Assembly (NCBI GenBank): GCA_965658745.1
Contig: CBFHTK010000004.1
Location: 124,001 to 188,000 of the forward strand
Length of the DNA stretch: 64,000 nucleotides
Direction: 5' to 3'
Source: JAHDFB01 sp965658745
GTDB lineage: Bacteria > Bacteroidota > Bacteroidia > Chitinophagales > Saprospiraceae
Below, one piece after another: positions 45,653-54,534 of the stretch. A model generated the notes under the pieces. The model saw only the letters and a program-made list of their open reading frames with translations, ran no database searches and was not told where the DNA came from. The number at the start of each line of letters is the position of its first letter. The first letter of the stretch is position 1. A program made the position numbers and the translations under genes.

Positions 45653-46585
45653 ATGAAAAGTATATGGTTTAAAATCATTGGAGTTGTATTCGTGTTATTT
45701 GCGACTGTATATATTGGGGTGAATTATGTTGCTCCGCTTGTGCTTCTCAAGATCAGTAAGACTTCTCGAAGTTCTACATCCGCAGATTATGGAATGCGTT
45801 TCGATCCCCTCATTGTTGTTTCAGAAGATTCTCTGGACTTGCATGGTGAGTTTGTGTTTCCTTGGCATGTAGATATGGATGATCCAATTCCAAATCACTC
45901 TTTGATTGTATTACATCCGATCAAAACTAACGCAAAGTATGTCATGCCTTTTGTAAAGCATTTTATCAATTTGCCTCTTAACTTCATACTTTTAGATTCA
46001 CGCGGACACGGCAAAAGCGAGGGACACATCTATACTTTGGGGATAAGGGAAGCAGATGATATAAGTCGCTTGATTGACGACTTGACAGAACGTTTTCCTG
46101 ACCATAGCTTTGGGATTTATGCTCGTGGAAATACTTCGAGTATCGCACTGCGAGCGATGGAAAGGGATAAGCGAATAAGATACGGAGTCGTTGAGAATCA
46201 CTATTTAGAACCTAAAAATGAATTAGCAAGCTTGTATTACGATGATATGCTATTTTCATCAGATTTTGTCGAAAGGAATCTACTGAAAGAGGCACTTCAA
46301 TATCTAGATGTAGATCAAAATGCACTTGAAATAGACTACCCAAAAATAGATCAATCGATACTCTTACTAAGTACAGATTACAACTATGATGCGATGTCAT
46401 CTCTACACTCTGATCTAGGCAGTGAGAACAAGATATTACGTTTAGTTAAGGATAATACCTTTCTTAGACTTGGCTACGGTAATGAATATTCAGGATTGAA
46501 AAGCTGCATTGAAGAATTTCTAACTCTTGAAAGTGAACGAGCCCGGGAATATGTTAAAGAGCGAGTATTTCAGCCATCTGAATGA
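45653..46585 (+). CDS. Membrane-anchored alpha/beta-hydrolase-fold protein lacking the nucleophile
   Basis: With ATG 45653 (GGAGG immediately before it) the product is 310 aa; an in-frame TTG at 45599 adds residues without homology to a signal. An N-terminal helix (about 5-30) anchors it. The fold is shown by SLIVLHPIKTN, FILLDSRGHGKSEGHIYTLG (112-131) and FGIYARGNTSS (153-163). In hydrolases the last segment would read GxSxG; here the nucleophile position is Gly159 and both glycines are replaced, so it is probably not a standard serine hydrolase. The 3' end overlaps the convergent pfkA by 32 bp. Confidence 0.75.
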   Translation: MKSIWFKIIGVVFVLFATVYIGVNYVAPLVLLKISKTSRSSTSADYGMRFDPLIVVSEDSLDLHGEFVFPWHVDMDDPIPNHSLIVLHPIKTNAKYVMPFVKHFINLPLNFILLDSRGHGKSEGHIYTLGIREADDISRLIDDLTERFPDHSFGIYARGNTSSIALRAMERDKRIRYGVVENHYLEPKNELASLYYDDMLFSSDFVERNLLKEALQYLDVDQNALEIDYPKIDQSILLLSTDYNYDAMSSLHSDLGSENKILRLVKDNTFLRLGYGNEYSGLKSCIEEFLTLESERAREYVKERVFQPSE

Positions 46586-47534
46586 GAGACTCTTTAGGTT
46601 TCTTTGACTTGCTGATTGCGTCTTCGAATGATGTTAATTTTGTTTTCCCATTGACAATTCCTAGTGCTCCAGAATCTGAGTTCTTCACTAATTGATTCAC
46701 TGCCTCGAATCCTAGTCTGCTTGCAAGTAGACGGTCGCTAGCAGTGGGGGAGCCTCCACGTTGTAAATGACCAATAATCGTCACTTTTGTTTCGTATTCC
46801 TTGTAATGCTCATTTACTTTTGCTGCAATTTCCATCGCACCTCCATTTTGATTCCCCTCAGCAACGATGACTAGATTAAATAGCTTTTTTCGTTTGGCAC
46901 TCTTGCGAAGCTGCGTAATCAGTCCTTCAATGTCGTTATCAACTTCTGGTAAAAATATCGATCCCGATCCACTGCTAATTCCAGTGTGTAAGGCAATGTA
47001 ACCTGAATGTCTACCCATTACCTCCACAAAAAACAAGCGATTATGAGAGTCTGCAGTATCTCGTATTCTATCGACTGCTTCAACAGCAGTATTGACAGCT
47101 GTATCGAAACCAATGGTATAGTCTGTACCAAAAATATCATTGTCGATCGTACCCGGTAAACCAATCATTGGTATTCCGTGCTCTTCATTAAAGATTTTAG
47201 CTCCAGTAAATGTACCATTACCACCTATGGCAATGCAAGCATCTATGTCGTGGGCAAGAAGCGTGTCATATGCTTGTTGCCGACCTTCGGCAGTCATAAA
47301 CTCTTGACTTCTAGCAGTTTTTAGAACAGTTCCGCCCCTCTGAATGATATTAGCTACATCTCCTCTTCCAAGTTTTTTTATATCGCCGTCGATCATACCT
47401 TGGTAACCTCGATAAATACCGTAAACATGCAGATCGTGGTAGCTAGCAGTTCGAACAACCGAACGTACTGCGGCATTCATTCCTGGTGCATCTCCACCAG
47501 AGGTGAATACTGCGATTCGTTTAATATTACTCAT
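46554..47534 (-). CDS. pfkA: ATP-dependent 6-phosphofructokinase
   Basis: The 326-aa enzyme phosphorylates fructose 6-phosphate, the committed step of glycolysis. TSGGDAPGMNAAVRSVVR is the ATP-binding start; GGNGTFTGA and PGTIDNDIFGTDYTIGFDTA include the catalytic Asp of TIDND; VEVMGRHSGYIAL and HLQRGGSPTASDRLLASRLG bind substrate and effector. The length is that of bacterial PfkA. It is the third gene of an operon behind the CAT-like and BadF-like genes (4-bp overlap with the latter). Confidence 0.95.
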   Translation of the reverse strand: MSNIKRIAVFTSGGDAPGMNAAVRSVVRTASYHDLHVYGIYRGYQGMIDGDIKKLGRGDVANIIQRGGTVLKTARSQEFMTAEGRQQAYDTLLAHDIDACIAIGGNGTFTGAKIFNEEHGIPMIGLPGTIDNDIFGTDYTIGFDTAVNTAVEAVDRIRDTADSHNRLFFVEVMGRHSGYIALHTGISSGSGSIFLPEVDNDIEGLITQLRKSAKRKKLFNLVIVAEGNQNGGAMEIAAKVNEHYKEYETKVTIIGHLQRGGSPTASDRLLASRLGFEAVNQLVKNSDSGALGIVNGKTKLTSFEDAISKSKKPKESLIQMAEILAL

Positions 47535-48358
47535 GATTTTGCGATTTTATGCTGAAAGTACGAAATGAGACCTTCCATTGAGTCTTTTTGTATAGCGCCC
47601 AAATATACATCTCTTTTCATCATTTTACTAGTGATTATTTCACGGAAAGCAAATGCAATAGAGCCGGTAAAATGATGTTTTGAAGTAGATGCGAAAATAT
47701 CAATATTTTTGGAAAAGTATAATTCTAGTCTTTCGTTTATAATTTTTTCTTTTGTGAATTTCGATAATGAGTTTATGATAGGGGAGGCTTGCGCCAAAAG
47801 TTGCTTTGAATTTCCTTTGTAGACCTTTTGGACGAAAGTGTCAACTGATCCTAACTGATCTGTCACAATTCTATTTTCTTCGTCTGTCAACTTTCCCTCA
47901 GCCCATAAGCGCGTAATGCTTTTTCCGATGTCATAACCACTTGCGTAATCCTCCCATAGATAGCCAAGATTGATTTTTGGGTTCGTGAATGACGCTCCAT
48001 CCCAAAAGTTGACAGCACTTCCGGTTCCTATCACGTGGATGAATGAAGGTTCATGAGGGCTCAATGATAATGCAGCAGCTTTTAGATCGGAATAAATTTT
48101 AATTTTTGCAGCCGGATATTGTAATGAGAGCTGTTTATGGATACTTTCATGAAAAGTGCTTTTGTAACCTGAAACAAAGAAGTATACTTCTTGAATGTCT
48201 TCTTTTTCAAACCCCAGTTTTGGGAAATCGGCTTGAACGCTTGCATGAGGATTATACCCTGAAGTTGTAGACATCTTAATCTGCTTTCCACTTGATGTTT
48301 CCAAAAGGGCAGATTGGCAGGTTGTAGCACCACAATCAGAAATCAATATACAACTCAT
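47531..48358 (-). CDS. BadF/BadG-type ATPase, N-acetylglucosamine-kinase-like
   Basis: A 275-aa ASKHA-fold protein. The phosphate-1 loop is ISDCGATTCQSALLE, with Cys in place of the usual Gly; phosphate-2 is IGTGSAVNFW. FFVSGYKSTFHESI and LGYLWEDYASGYDIGK are typical of eukaryote-like GlcNAc kinases of the BadF/BadG group. The likely reaction is ATP-dependent phosphorylation of an amino sugar. It overlaps pfkA by 4 bp and the CAT-like gene by 4 bp, forming a tight operon. Confidence 0.85.
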   Translation of the reverse strand: MSCILISDCGATTCQSALLETSSGKQIKMSTTSGYNPHASVQADFPKLGFEKEDIQEVYFFVSGYKSTFHESIHKQLSLQYPAAKIKIYSDLKAAALSLSPHEPSFIHVIGTGSAVNFWDGASFTNPKINLGYLWEDYASGYDIGKSITRLWAEGKLTDEENRIVTDQLGSVDTFVQKVYKGNSKQLLAQASPIINSLSKFTKEKIINERLELYFSKNIDIFASTSKHHFTGSIAFAFREIITSKMMKRDVYLGAIQKDSMEGLISYFQHKIAKS

Positions 48359-48981
48359 GAGTCCAAATTTTCTTGAAATTTTTTGATGAATTGACCAACA
48401 TGTATCCCGTCTACCAAGGCGTGATGAACATGGATAGAGATGGGCATTGATATTCCATCCGAACTTCGAGTAATTTTTCCAAAACTAACTTTAGGAACGG
48501 AATCTTGACCTTTTAATTGTCGAGCATGAGACAGACTGGAAAATTTCGTCCATGGTAATACTGACGTGTGTATCTGTCTATCTGTATCTTCTCCATTTGG
48601 AAATAGGCGTTCTCGAAGTTTACCTTCTTCAAGTGCTTTGATATAGTTTTGATCAAAATTTAGAAAGTCCTCCGCATATGGAATAAGAATATAATTGAAT
48701 GTTTCATTGGCCTTGAGGACTGTTGTTCCCAAGTGCACTGGGTCAAGCAAAAATACCTCTCCATTTCGGATACGCAGTCGAAACGCTTCACTTTGTTGGA
48801 TTGTCTTAATAAACTGAAACATGTAGTACCGTGTAAGTGAATAGCCATTTTTGGAAGTACTAGCAACGCATTTGGTCATGTCCATTTCAACTGTGACGCT
48901 ATGGAAAGGCTCTTCAAATTGATTGAAGAATTCAAAATGCTCTTTGCGTTTCCATTTATCTAGATTGATCTTTTGGTCCAT
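48355..48981 (-). CDS. Chloramphenicol-acetyltransferase-like acyltransferase
   Basis: From ATG 48981 the product is 208 aa, near the usual CAT length; ten residues further upstream in frame are not family-like. The fold is shown by REHFEFFNQFEEPF-type opening, a TRYYMFQFIKTIQ helix, TSVLPWTKFSSLSHA and the catalytic HHALVDG motif (CAT: HHAVCDG) near the C-terminus. The cysteine next to Asp is replaced by Leu/Val. It is an acetyl or acyl transferase of the CAT family, and resistance cannot be inferred from sequence. First gene of the operon with the BadF-like kinase and pfkA. Confidence 0.8.
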   Translation of the reverse strand: MDQKINLDKWKRKEHFEFFNQFEEPFHSVTVEMDMTKCVASTSKNGYSLTRYYMFQFIKTIQQSEAFRLRIRNGEVFLLDPVHLGTTVLKANETFNYILIPYAEDFLNFDQNYIKALEEGKLRERLFPNGEDTDRQIHTSVLPWTKFSSLSHARQLKGQDSVPKVSFGKITRSSDGISMPISIHVHHALVDGIHVGQFIKKFQENLDS

Positions 48982-49048
48982 CAACTGTGTTTTGCTTGGT
49001 AAAAGTAACAAAGATATGTTCAGGAAATATTAAGTAAATAACAAATTA

Positions 49049-49159
49049 ATGGCACAATTTGAAGATCGAAAAATTAGAAAAAGCACTATTGATAAGATTT
49101 ACAGACTGGTAGAAGATCACAATCATAAAAGAATGAAAATACCTTATATTTGCAGTTGA
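49049..49159 (+). CDS. Possible short ORF, 36 residues
   Basis: ATG at 49049 opens a 36-codon frame with a charged, helical composition (EDRKIRKSTIDKIYRL, then VEDHNHKRMKIPYICS). Nothing upstream or downstream supports a gene, and no match comes to mind. It could be chance or the 5' end of a decayed gene. Listed with low confidence. Confidence 0.25.
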   Translation: MAQFEDRKIRKSTIDKIYRLVEDHNHKRMKIPYICS

Positions 49160-49256
49160 TTTGGCCTTTTTGGAGTTCATAAAAGGGGGCTCTTCCGATT
49201 ATATCGCAAAAATGTGAGGCAGAGCGATTACAGTCAAGAAAATAAATTTGAAATAG

Positions 49257-50144
49257 ATGAAAAATGTAAGTGTAATTGGAGCTGGTACAATGGGTAATGG
49301 TATAGCTCATGTATTTGCGATGAGTGGATTTGACGTGAAACTGATCGATATATCAGCTGATTCTCTTGAGAGAGCGATTGCGACGATTTCGAAGAATCTT
49401 GATCGAATGATTGCGAAAGAAAAGATTTCAGCGGAAGATAAAGAAGCAACTATGTCGAAAATAGATACGACGCAGAACTTAGAGGATGGTGTAGCTGAGG
49501 CAGATCTAGTCGTAGAAGCAGCAACTGAACGTCTTGATTTAAAACTTAATATTTTCAAAACGATTGATGAAAATACAAAGCCTGATTGCATACTAGCAAC
49601 AAATACCTCTTCTATTTCAATCACAAAAATAGCTTCTGTGACGACTAAACCACAGCAGGTGATCGGCATGCATTTTATGAATCCCGTGCCCGTAATGAAG
49701 TTGGTTGAGGTTATCAGAGGGTATCATACTTCAGATGCAGTATGTGAAACGATTATGGAATTGTCTCAGAAGATTAGCAAGGTGCCAACGGAAGTGAACG
49801 ATTATCCAGGATTTGTTGCTAATCGAATTCTTATGCCGATGATCAATGAAGCCATTTATACTTTATTTGAAGGAGTAGCAGGGGTGGAGGAGATTGATAC
49901 AGTGATGAAGCTAGGAATGGCTCATCCGATGGGTCCACTTCAACTCGCTGATTTTATTGGTCTTGATGTTTGCTTATCTATATTAAATGTACTTTACGAT
50001 GGTTTTGGGCAAGATAAATATGCTCCATGTCCACTGTTGGTCAATATGGTTACTGCAGGCGAACTAGGGCGAAAAAGCGGAAGTGGTTTCTATGACTACA
50101 GCGGTGGCGGGAAAACCTTAGTTGTGGCTTCTAATTTTAAGTAA
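49257..50144 (+). CDS. 3-hydroxybutyryl-CoA (3-hydroxyacyl-CoA) dehydrogenase
   Basis: The 295-aa NAD-dependent enzyme oxidises 3-hydroxyacyl-CoA in beta-oxidation or the butyrate pathway. The Rossmann start is VIGAGTMGNGIAHVFA; catalytic His139 is in GMHFMNPVPVMKLVEV; the C-terminal domain is recognised by PGFVANRILMPMINEAIY and GHPMGPLQLADFIGLD-like AHPMGPLQLAD. A TAAATTTG -7-like box (49243-49250) lies 6 nt before the ATG, so the transcript may be nearly leaderless. The LptF-type gene follows 52 bp downstream. Confidence 0.93.
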   Translation: MKNVSVIGAGTMGNGIAHVFAMSGFDVKLIDISADSLERAIATISKNLDRMIAKEKISAEDKEATMSKIDTTQNLEDGVAEADLVVEAATERLDLKLNIFKTIDENTKPDCILATNTSSISITKIASVTTKPQQVIGMHFMNPVPVMKLVEVIRGYHTSDAVCETIMELSQKISKVPTEVNDYPGFVANRILMPMINEAIYTLFEGVAGVEEIDTVMKLGMAHPMGPLQLADFIGLDVCLSILNVLYDGFGQDKYAPCPLLVNMVTAGELGRKSGSGFYDYSGGGKTLVVASNFK

Positions 50145-50196
50145 GTTTAACAGTTTCTAGGACTAATTCATTGAGCGGACGACGTTAATAGGGGAG

Positions 50197-51918
50197 ATGA
50201 TAATACTTAAGCAGCTAGATAAATTGGTAACTAAGAGCTTCCTCGGGCCTTATATTATCGCTTTTGTGGTAGCTGAGTTTGTTTTAGTACTTCAGTTTAT
50301 TTGGAGGTATATTGATGATTTTATTGGACGTGGTATTTCACCTTTGATAATTTCGGAAATGGTATTTTACTATGCAATTACTATCATACCATTGGCAGTT
50401 CCTATTTCGATATTGATATCATCCGTCATGGTCTACGGGAACATGGCAGAAAAGTACGAACTAACATCTTTCAAGTCTGCGGGTGTAAGTCTTTACCGTA
50501 TAATGCGGCCAGGTATCATAATCGCAGTATTGACTGGCTTGTTTTCGATATTTTCATCTAATTTTTTGAAGCCGAAGGCAAATCTCTCGTTCTATCAGAC
50601 TTTTGACAATGTGCGTCGAGCGAAACCTACTATGACAATTGATCAAGGTATTTTCAACTACGATTTCAAAGGCTATGCAATCAGGGTAGGAAAGAAGCTT
50701 CCCGATGGAAAACAAATTGAAGATGTGCTCATCTACGATCAGACGGACCGAAGGTTACTAGGGTTGATTACTGCTAGAACTGGTCAGATGTACATATCAA
50801 ATGATGGACGTTATTTTACAATGGAGCTTAATGATGGCGTTCAATATTCTGAGATGGAACGTAAGAACGATCGAGGAAGAAGAGATCAGAATCAGTTCGT
50901 TCGCGTATATTTTGAAAAGTTTGTCAAGAAGTTTGATATGAGTGAATTTGAGTTTTCGTTAACCGAAAACAATCTAGGACGCAGAAAACATGATCTCTAT
51001 AATACTTTTCAGATGAAGGCGGCTATCGATTCAATCGATCTAAAAATGCTTGATCGAGTAGATGCGATTAGATATAGTTACGGTGGACTCCTTTTAGACG
51101 ATTTGTCGGAATCTGATGCATCTGATGACGAAGATTTAGAAGAGGATGATGTAGATGAAGAAGGCAATGCTGAATCTTTACAGGAAAGTAAGGTGCTGCA
51201 ATCGAATATGTCCGCTGAAGACGCTAAGAACGAAGCAATCAGAAACATGTATAAGGAGCAGTATGGTGGAGAAGGTGCTAAAGCAAAAGATAAGACTAAT
51301 AATAATTCAACGAAAAGTACAATCAGAAAAGATGTTCCATCTTCTAAAGCAGAAATTCTAAAAAAAGCTTCTATTCAGTCAATGGCAAGCAAGCGGCGAA
51401 ATTCAAATCAAAAAGCAGACCGTTACTATCGCGAGCGAGTAAGCTTTAGATTGGACACCTTTAATATTGATACTCTCAGTAGTCTTGTATATACAATACG
51501 CCCTGCAAAACGGCGAAATATCACTTTTAGAGCCAAATCAGCTTCCCAGACTGTCAAAGAAAGATATAGAACTTTAGCGGCGACCACAAAAAGTTCTATT
51601 TACAGCAGAAATAGATTTCAATTGCGCATGCATCAACAGCTATGTTGGGCAGCTATATGCGTCATTTTCCTATTTATTGGAGCTCCTTTGGGTTCAATTG
51701 TTCGAAAAGGAGGGTTTGGATATCCATTGTTAATTGCAATTACTTTTTTTGTGATTTTTGTTTTTACAAATATCATGGGAGAAAAACTAGTTAATAATGG
51801 AACTTTCGATCCGATCTTCGGAGCTTGGCTTCCTTGCATTATTTTGACTCCTTTCGCAATCTATTTCACTTTGAAGGCTATCAGAGATTCGAGGTTCAAT
51901 TTTTCTTTTAGATCATAG
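50197..51918 (+). CDS. LptF/LptG family permease with a long charged insert
   Basis: A 573-aa member of the LptF/LptG family, the inner-membrane half of the lipopolysaccharide exporter. Helices are at about 14-35, 55-80, 100-122 and, after the periplasmic part, about 482-500, 508-528 and 545-562. The jellyroll-type region (about 150-300) is interrupted, relative to E. coli LptF, by a stretch at about 300-470 that begins with an acidic run (DASDDEDLEEDDVDEEGN) and continues with Lys/Arg-rich low complexity. Bacteroidota LptF proteins are often enlarged. GGGAG just before the ATG resembles a Shine-Dalgarno site. Cotranscription with the upstream dehydrogenase is possible. Confidence 0.88.
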   Translation: MIILKQLDKLVTKSFLGPYIIAFVVAEFVLVLQFIWRYIDDFIGRGISPLIISEMVFYYAITIIPLAVPISILISSVMVYGNMAEKYELTSFKSAGVSLYRIMRPGIIIAVLTGLFSIFSSNFLKPKANLSFYQTFDNVRRAKPTMTIDQGIFNYDFKGYAIRVGKKLPDGKQIEDVLIYDQTDRRLLGLITARTGQMYISNDGRYFTMELNDGVQYSEMERKNDRGRRDQNQFVRVYFEKFVKKFDMSEFEFSLTENNLGRRKHDLYNTFQMKAAIDSIDLKMLDRVDAIRYSYGGLLLDDLSESDASDDEDLEEDDVDEEGNAESLQESKVLQSNMSAEDAKNEAIRNMYKEQYGGEGAKAKDKTNNNSTKSTIRKDVPSSKAEILKKASIQSMASKRRNSNQKADRYYRERVSFRLDTFNIDTLSSLVYTIRPAKRRNITFRAKSASQTVKERYRTLAATTKSSIYSRNRFQLRMHQQLCWAAICVIFLFIGAPLGSIVRKGGFGYPLLIAITFFVIFVFTNIMGEKLVNNGTFDPIFGAWLPCIILTPFAIYFTLKAIRDSRFNFSFRS

Positions 51919-52027
51919 TAATCCGATTGATAGAAAAGAATTTATCAATCTGCCGCTGAATATTTTGTGTGGACGTCGTTTTCACCTCTGATCAATTTGA
52001 ACGTATAGGCTTTTGGCGGAAGCCTCT

Positions 52028-52468
52028 TCATTCTGATTCGTTTTCAAATTCCTTCAATGTATCTATTATGTACTGTTCAGTTTGATCGGATAATCTACCT
52101 TGAGCGAGCACAAGATTTAGGCGATCGAGTAAGATATGTAATTCGTAACCTTTAGTGCTCACTTCTTCAGCTGAAGGAATGTTGATGAGATGGCTATTAT
52201 TTTTGATAGATTGCTGAACTGCTTCTAAGGTTGGAGTTCTTTCAAAAGAATCGTCCGACCAATCAGCTGATTCTTTTAGAGCAACTTTTACTCTTTCAGT
52301 TAGTATTCCATTTTGAACATATAATTGATAGTTTTCCGGAGTGGAAATCTGGGAAGTATCTCCAATGACTACTTTTCCATCTGTTTTTAGAAGTAAAATG
52401 TCCTGAGCAAATAGTTGAAAAGAAAACAGAAATAGTAGTGTTAGTAAACAATAGTGCTTGCAGCCCAT
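52028..52468 (-). CDS. Secreted protein, short tail-fibre-like type
   Basis: A 146-aa protein with a signal peptide (1-22, QLFAQ). GKVVIGDTSQISTPENYQLYVQNG and HLINIPSAEEVSTKGYEL match the pattern of Bacteroidota proteins where a tail-fibre-like motif (usually GKVGIGT, then HLPDIPS) carries a coiled C-terminal segment. This one is short and lacks a peptidase S74 chaperone domain. The function is unknown; such proteins are often secreted and repeated. Transcribed alone. Confidence 0.7.
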   Translation of the reverse strand: MGCKHYCLLTLLFLFSFQLFAQDILLLKTDGKVVIGDTSQISTPENYQLYVQNGILTERVKVALKESADWSDDSFERTPTLEAVQQSIKNNSHLINIPSAEEVSTKGYELHILLDRLNLVLAQGRLSDQTEQYIIDTLKEFENESE

Positions 52469-52793
52469 CGCCTGAGAGGTTTAATTGTGAAAGAATATGT
52501 TTAGTATAAATTTTATATATCGTATAACTAGTATGCGTTACTCATTGTAACTCTTACGGTAGAGAAACTATAAGTCTGTATTTCGTTGTATAACAGTTCT
52601 AGAAAAACTGCTGAAAATAGACTATTGCATTGATTGTAACATAAAAACTGAATCTAGGAACTATATATTTGGTTACAGGTCTTTATCACGAGAGACTAGA
52701 CTGGTTGATGTGTTTTCACACTTGTACAAACGAGGAACACATCTGGCCCAGGTGATTTGTTTTATGTTGATGCAAGAGGAGGTGTAAAAAGAT
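52469..52793. other. Intergenic region with one weak stem-loop
   Basis: No ORF. ATGTGTT (52708-52714) can pair with AACACAT (52736-52742), and outside it CTGG (52701-52704) with CCAG (52748-52751), giving a two-part stem with a 21-nt loop. It follows xseB (minus) at 52794. No T run, so it is not a clear terminator; a small RNA cannot be supported. Confidence 0.3.
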
Positions 52794-53000
52794 CTATTCG
52801 ACTTCTTCTTCAAAGGCTTGATCTATGTCACCCTCAATGCTCCGCAGTCGCTCTTTACAGAATTTAATTAGCTCAGTAGATCTCCTGATTAGAGTTGATA
52901 TCTCTTCTATTGAAATATTATCATCCTGAATCTTGGCGTGGATTGCTTGAAGTTCGGTGTACGCATTATCAAAATTTATGCTTTCTTTCTTTTTACTCAT
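52794..53000 (-). CDS. xseB: Exodeoxyribonuclease VII small subunit
   Basis: A 68-aa helical protein matching XseB: INFDNAYTELQAIHAKIQDD, SIEEISTLIRRSTELIKFCK and ERLRSIEGDIDQAFEE. It binds in several copies to XseA. The ATG overlaps the end of xseA by 8 bp, which points to translational coupling. Confidence 0.92.
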   Translation of the reverse strand: MSKKKESINFDNAYTELQAIHAKIQDDNISIEEISTLIRRSTELIKFCKERLRSIEGDIDQAFEEEVE

Positions 53001-54231
53001 GGCTCTTTCCTTTTACAATGCTTTGAATAGCTCCGTCTACTAAGGTGGTTTCAATTTGATCACCTTCTTTTATGCTTTCAACAGAATCAATCAATTTTCC
53101 TTTGAAGCGAACTATTGAATAACCCTTTTTTAATAATCTATCAGGAGCAATAAGTCTGTTTTGTTGTTCCCAATTTGCTAACTGATCTCTTTCGCGCTTA
53201 AGTCTACTCTTTAGCAAAGTAGGGATCTCTTTATCAATATTCTGAATCTGATCAAGTTTTGCGGAAAGTCGATGGTCAAGGCTAACCTTTAATTGTTTCC
53301 TAAATTGATTGAGGTATTCGTCTAGATTCTTAAACCTTTGCTGGACAGCTAGTTTTAGTTTAATCGCCTGATCGTATAAAAGGTTTTCAAAAGAAGCATG
53401 ATGATCAATTAAGAAATTCGCAACAGCGGTTGGCGTTTTTAAGGCTATGGAGGAAACCATATCAGCTATACTTAAGTCAATATCATGTCCAATTCCAGTA
53501 ATCACCGGAATTGGCATTTCAGATATTTGCTTGGCAATACCATAAGAATCAAAGCTTGACAAATCCAGTTTTGATCCGCCTCCTCTTGTAATAACGACAA
53601 CATCGTAGGTACCTATACTTGCTATATCTTTAAGTTGACTGACTACTTCCATTTCCGTCCGCTGTCCTTGCATGGCAGCTGGGAAAAGTTGGGACTTGAA
53701 AGCATATCCATATTGGTTTTGCTGGAGTTGCTGTATAAAGTCTTGATATCCAGCTGCAGTATCAGAGGATATTACCGCAATTCGTTGTGTTAGTGTAGGG
53801 AATATGATGCCATTATTCAAGTTCATGCGGCCTTCTTGCCTTAATTGTTCGATAACTTTTTCACGCTGAATAGCAAGTTGACCGTAAGTGTAACTAGGAT
53901 CAATATCCTTTATGACAAGCTTCATGCCGAAGCGCTCGTGAAAGTCCACTTCAACTTTGAGTTTAACCTGCATACCTTCTTTGAGAACTTTGTCAGCTAT
54001 GGGACCTAGCTTTTTCCTTAGAAAGCTAAAGTCACGAAACCAAATAACGGCAGAAATCATCGCCTTCACTTGATCTGTCGTTTCGTCCTTTTCAACAAGG
54101 TCGAGATACGCATGACCTCTACTTTCATTAAAAGATGAAATTTCACAAGAGATCCATAAAGTATCCACGAAGTTTAATGCGATAACTTGCTTTATGTACT
54201 GATTTAGCTCAAGTAAACTATATACTTCCAT
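52993..54231 (-). CDS. xseA: Exodeoxyribonuclease VII large subunit
   Basis: A 412-aa nuclease subunit that degrades single-stranded DNA from both ends. The OB fold (1-100, including WISCEISSFNESRGHAYLDL) and nuclease core (about 130-330) are clear: IAVISSDTAAGYQDF, DVVVITRGGGSKLDL and IGHDIDLSIADMVSSIALKTPTA carry catalytic residues. The coiled C-terminal region ends at a typical KGYSIVR block. The length is near normal. Confidence 0.95.
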   Translation of the reverse strand: MEVYSLLELNQYIKQVIALNFVDTLWISCEISSFNESRGHAYLDLVEKDETTDQVKAMISAVIWFRDFSFLRKKLGPIADKVLKEGMQVKLKVEVDFHERFGMKLVIKDIDPSYTYGQLAIQREKVIEQLRQEGRMNLNNGIIFPTLTQRIAVISSDTAAGYQDFIQQLQQNQYGYAFKSQLFPAAMQGQRTEMEVVSQLKDIASIGTYDVVVITRGGGSKLDLSSFDSYGIAKQISEMPIPVITGIGHDIDLSIADMVSSIALKTPTAVANFLIDHHASFENLLYDQAIKLKLAVQQRFKNLDEYLNQFRKQLKVSLDHRLSAKLDQIQNIDKEIPTLLKSRLKRERDQLANWEQQNRLIAPDRLLKKGYSIVRFKGKLIDSVESIKEGDQIETTLVDGAIQSIVKGKSHE

Positions 54232-54534
54232 GTATCGGACTTCGTGTTATAGATGAGTGCCAAAGTAACAAAAAATATAACGATATTTCCTAGTTGAATA
54301 TGCACTCGGATCGTATTAATGACTTTTGTTTAGTAGAGACTTATTTACAAGATTTCTAACTTTTTTCTGTGTCGAAGCAAACTCTTCAGTATTACATATG
54401 TATAATATGTGTAATGTGTAAAGTCTTGTATTTGTAATTTTTCTATCTTAGTACCCGTTTTAAATGCAAGGATTCCATGATGATAAGTAAGGGAGTTGTG
54501 GTTTAACCTGTTTACTACAAGAGTAAATATAGCT
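54232..54534. other. Intergenic region before the SanA-like operon
   Basis: Separates divergent xseA and the SanA-like gene. It is AT-rich with no convincing ORF, terminator or RNA gene. An in-frame TTG at 54496 belongs to the SanA-like gene and is not used as start here. Confidence 0.4.

Noticed and set aside
48355..48981. Chloramphenicol resistance gene
   Set aside because: The protein is CAT-like and carries HHALVDG, but the drug-specific features cannot be read from sequence and it sits in a metabolic operon.
52469..52793. Small RNA candidate in the xseB upstream gap
   Set aside because: A weak stem-loop exists, but there is no promoter and no terminator to bound a transcript.
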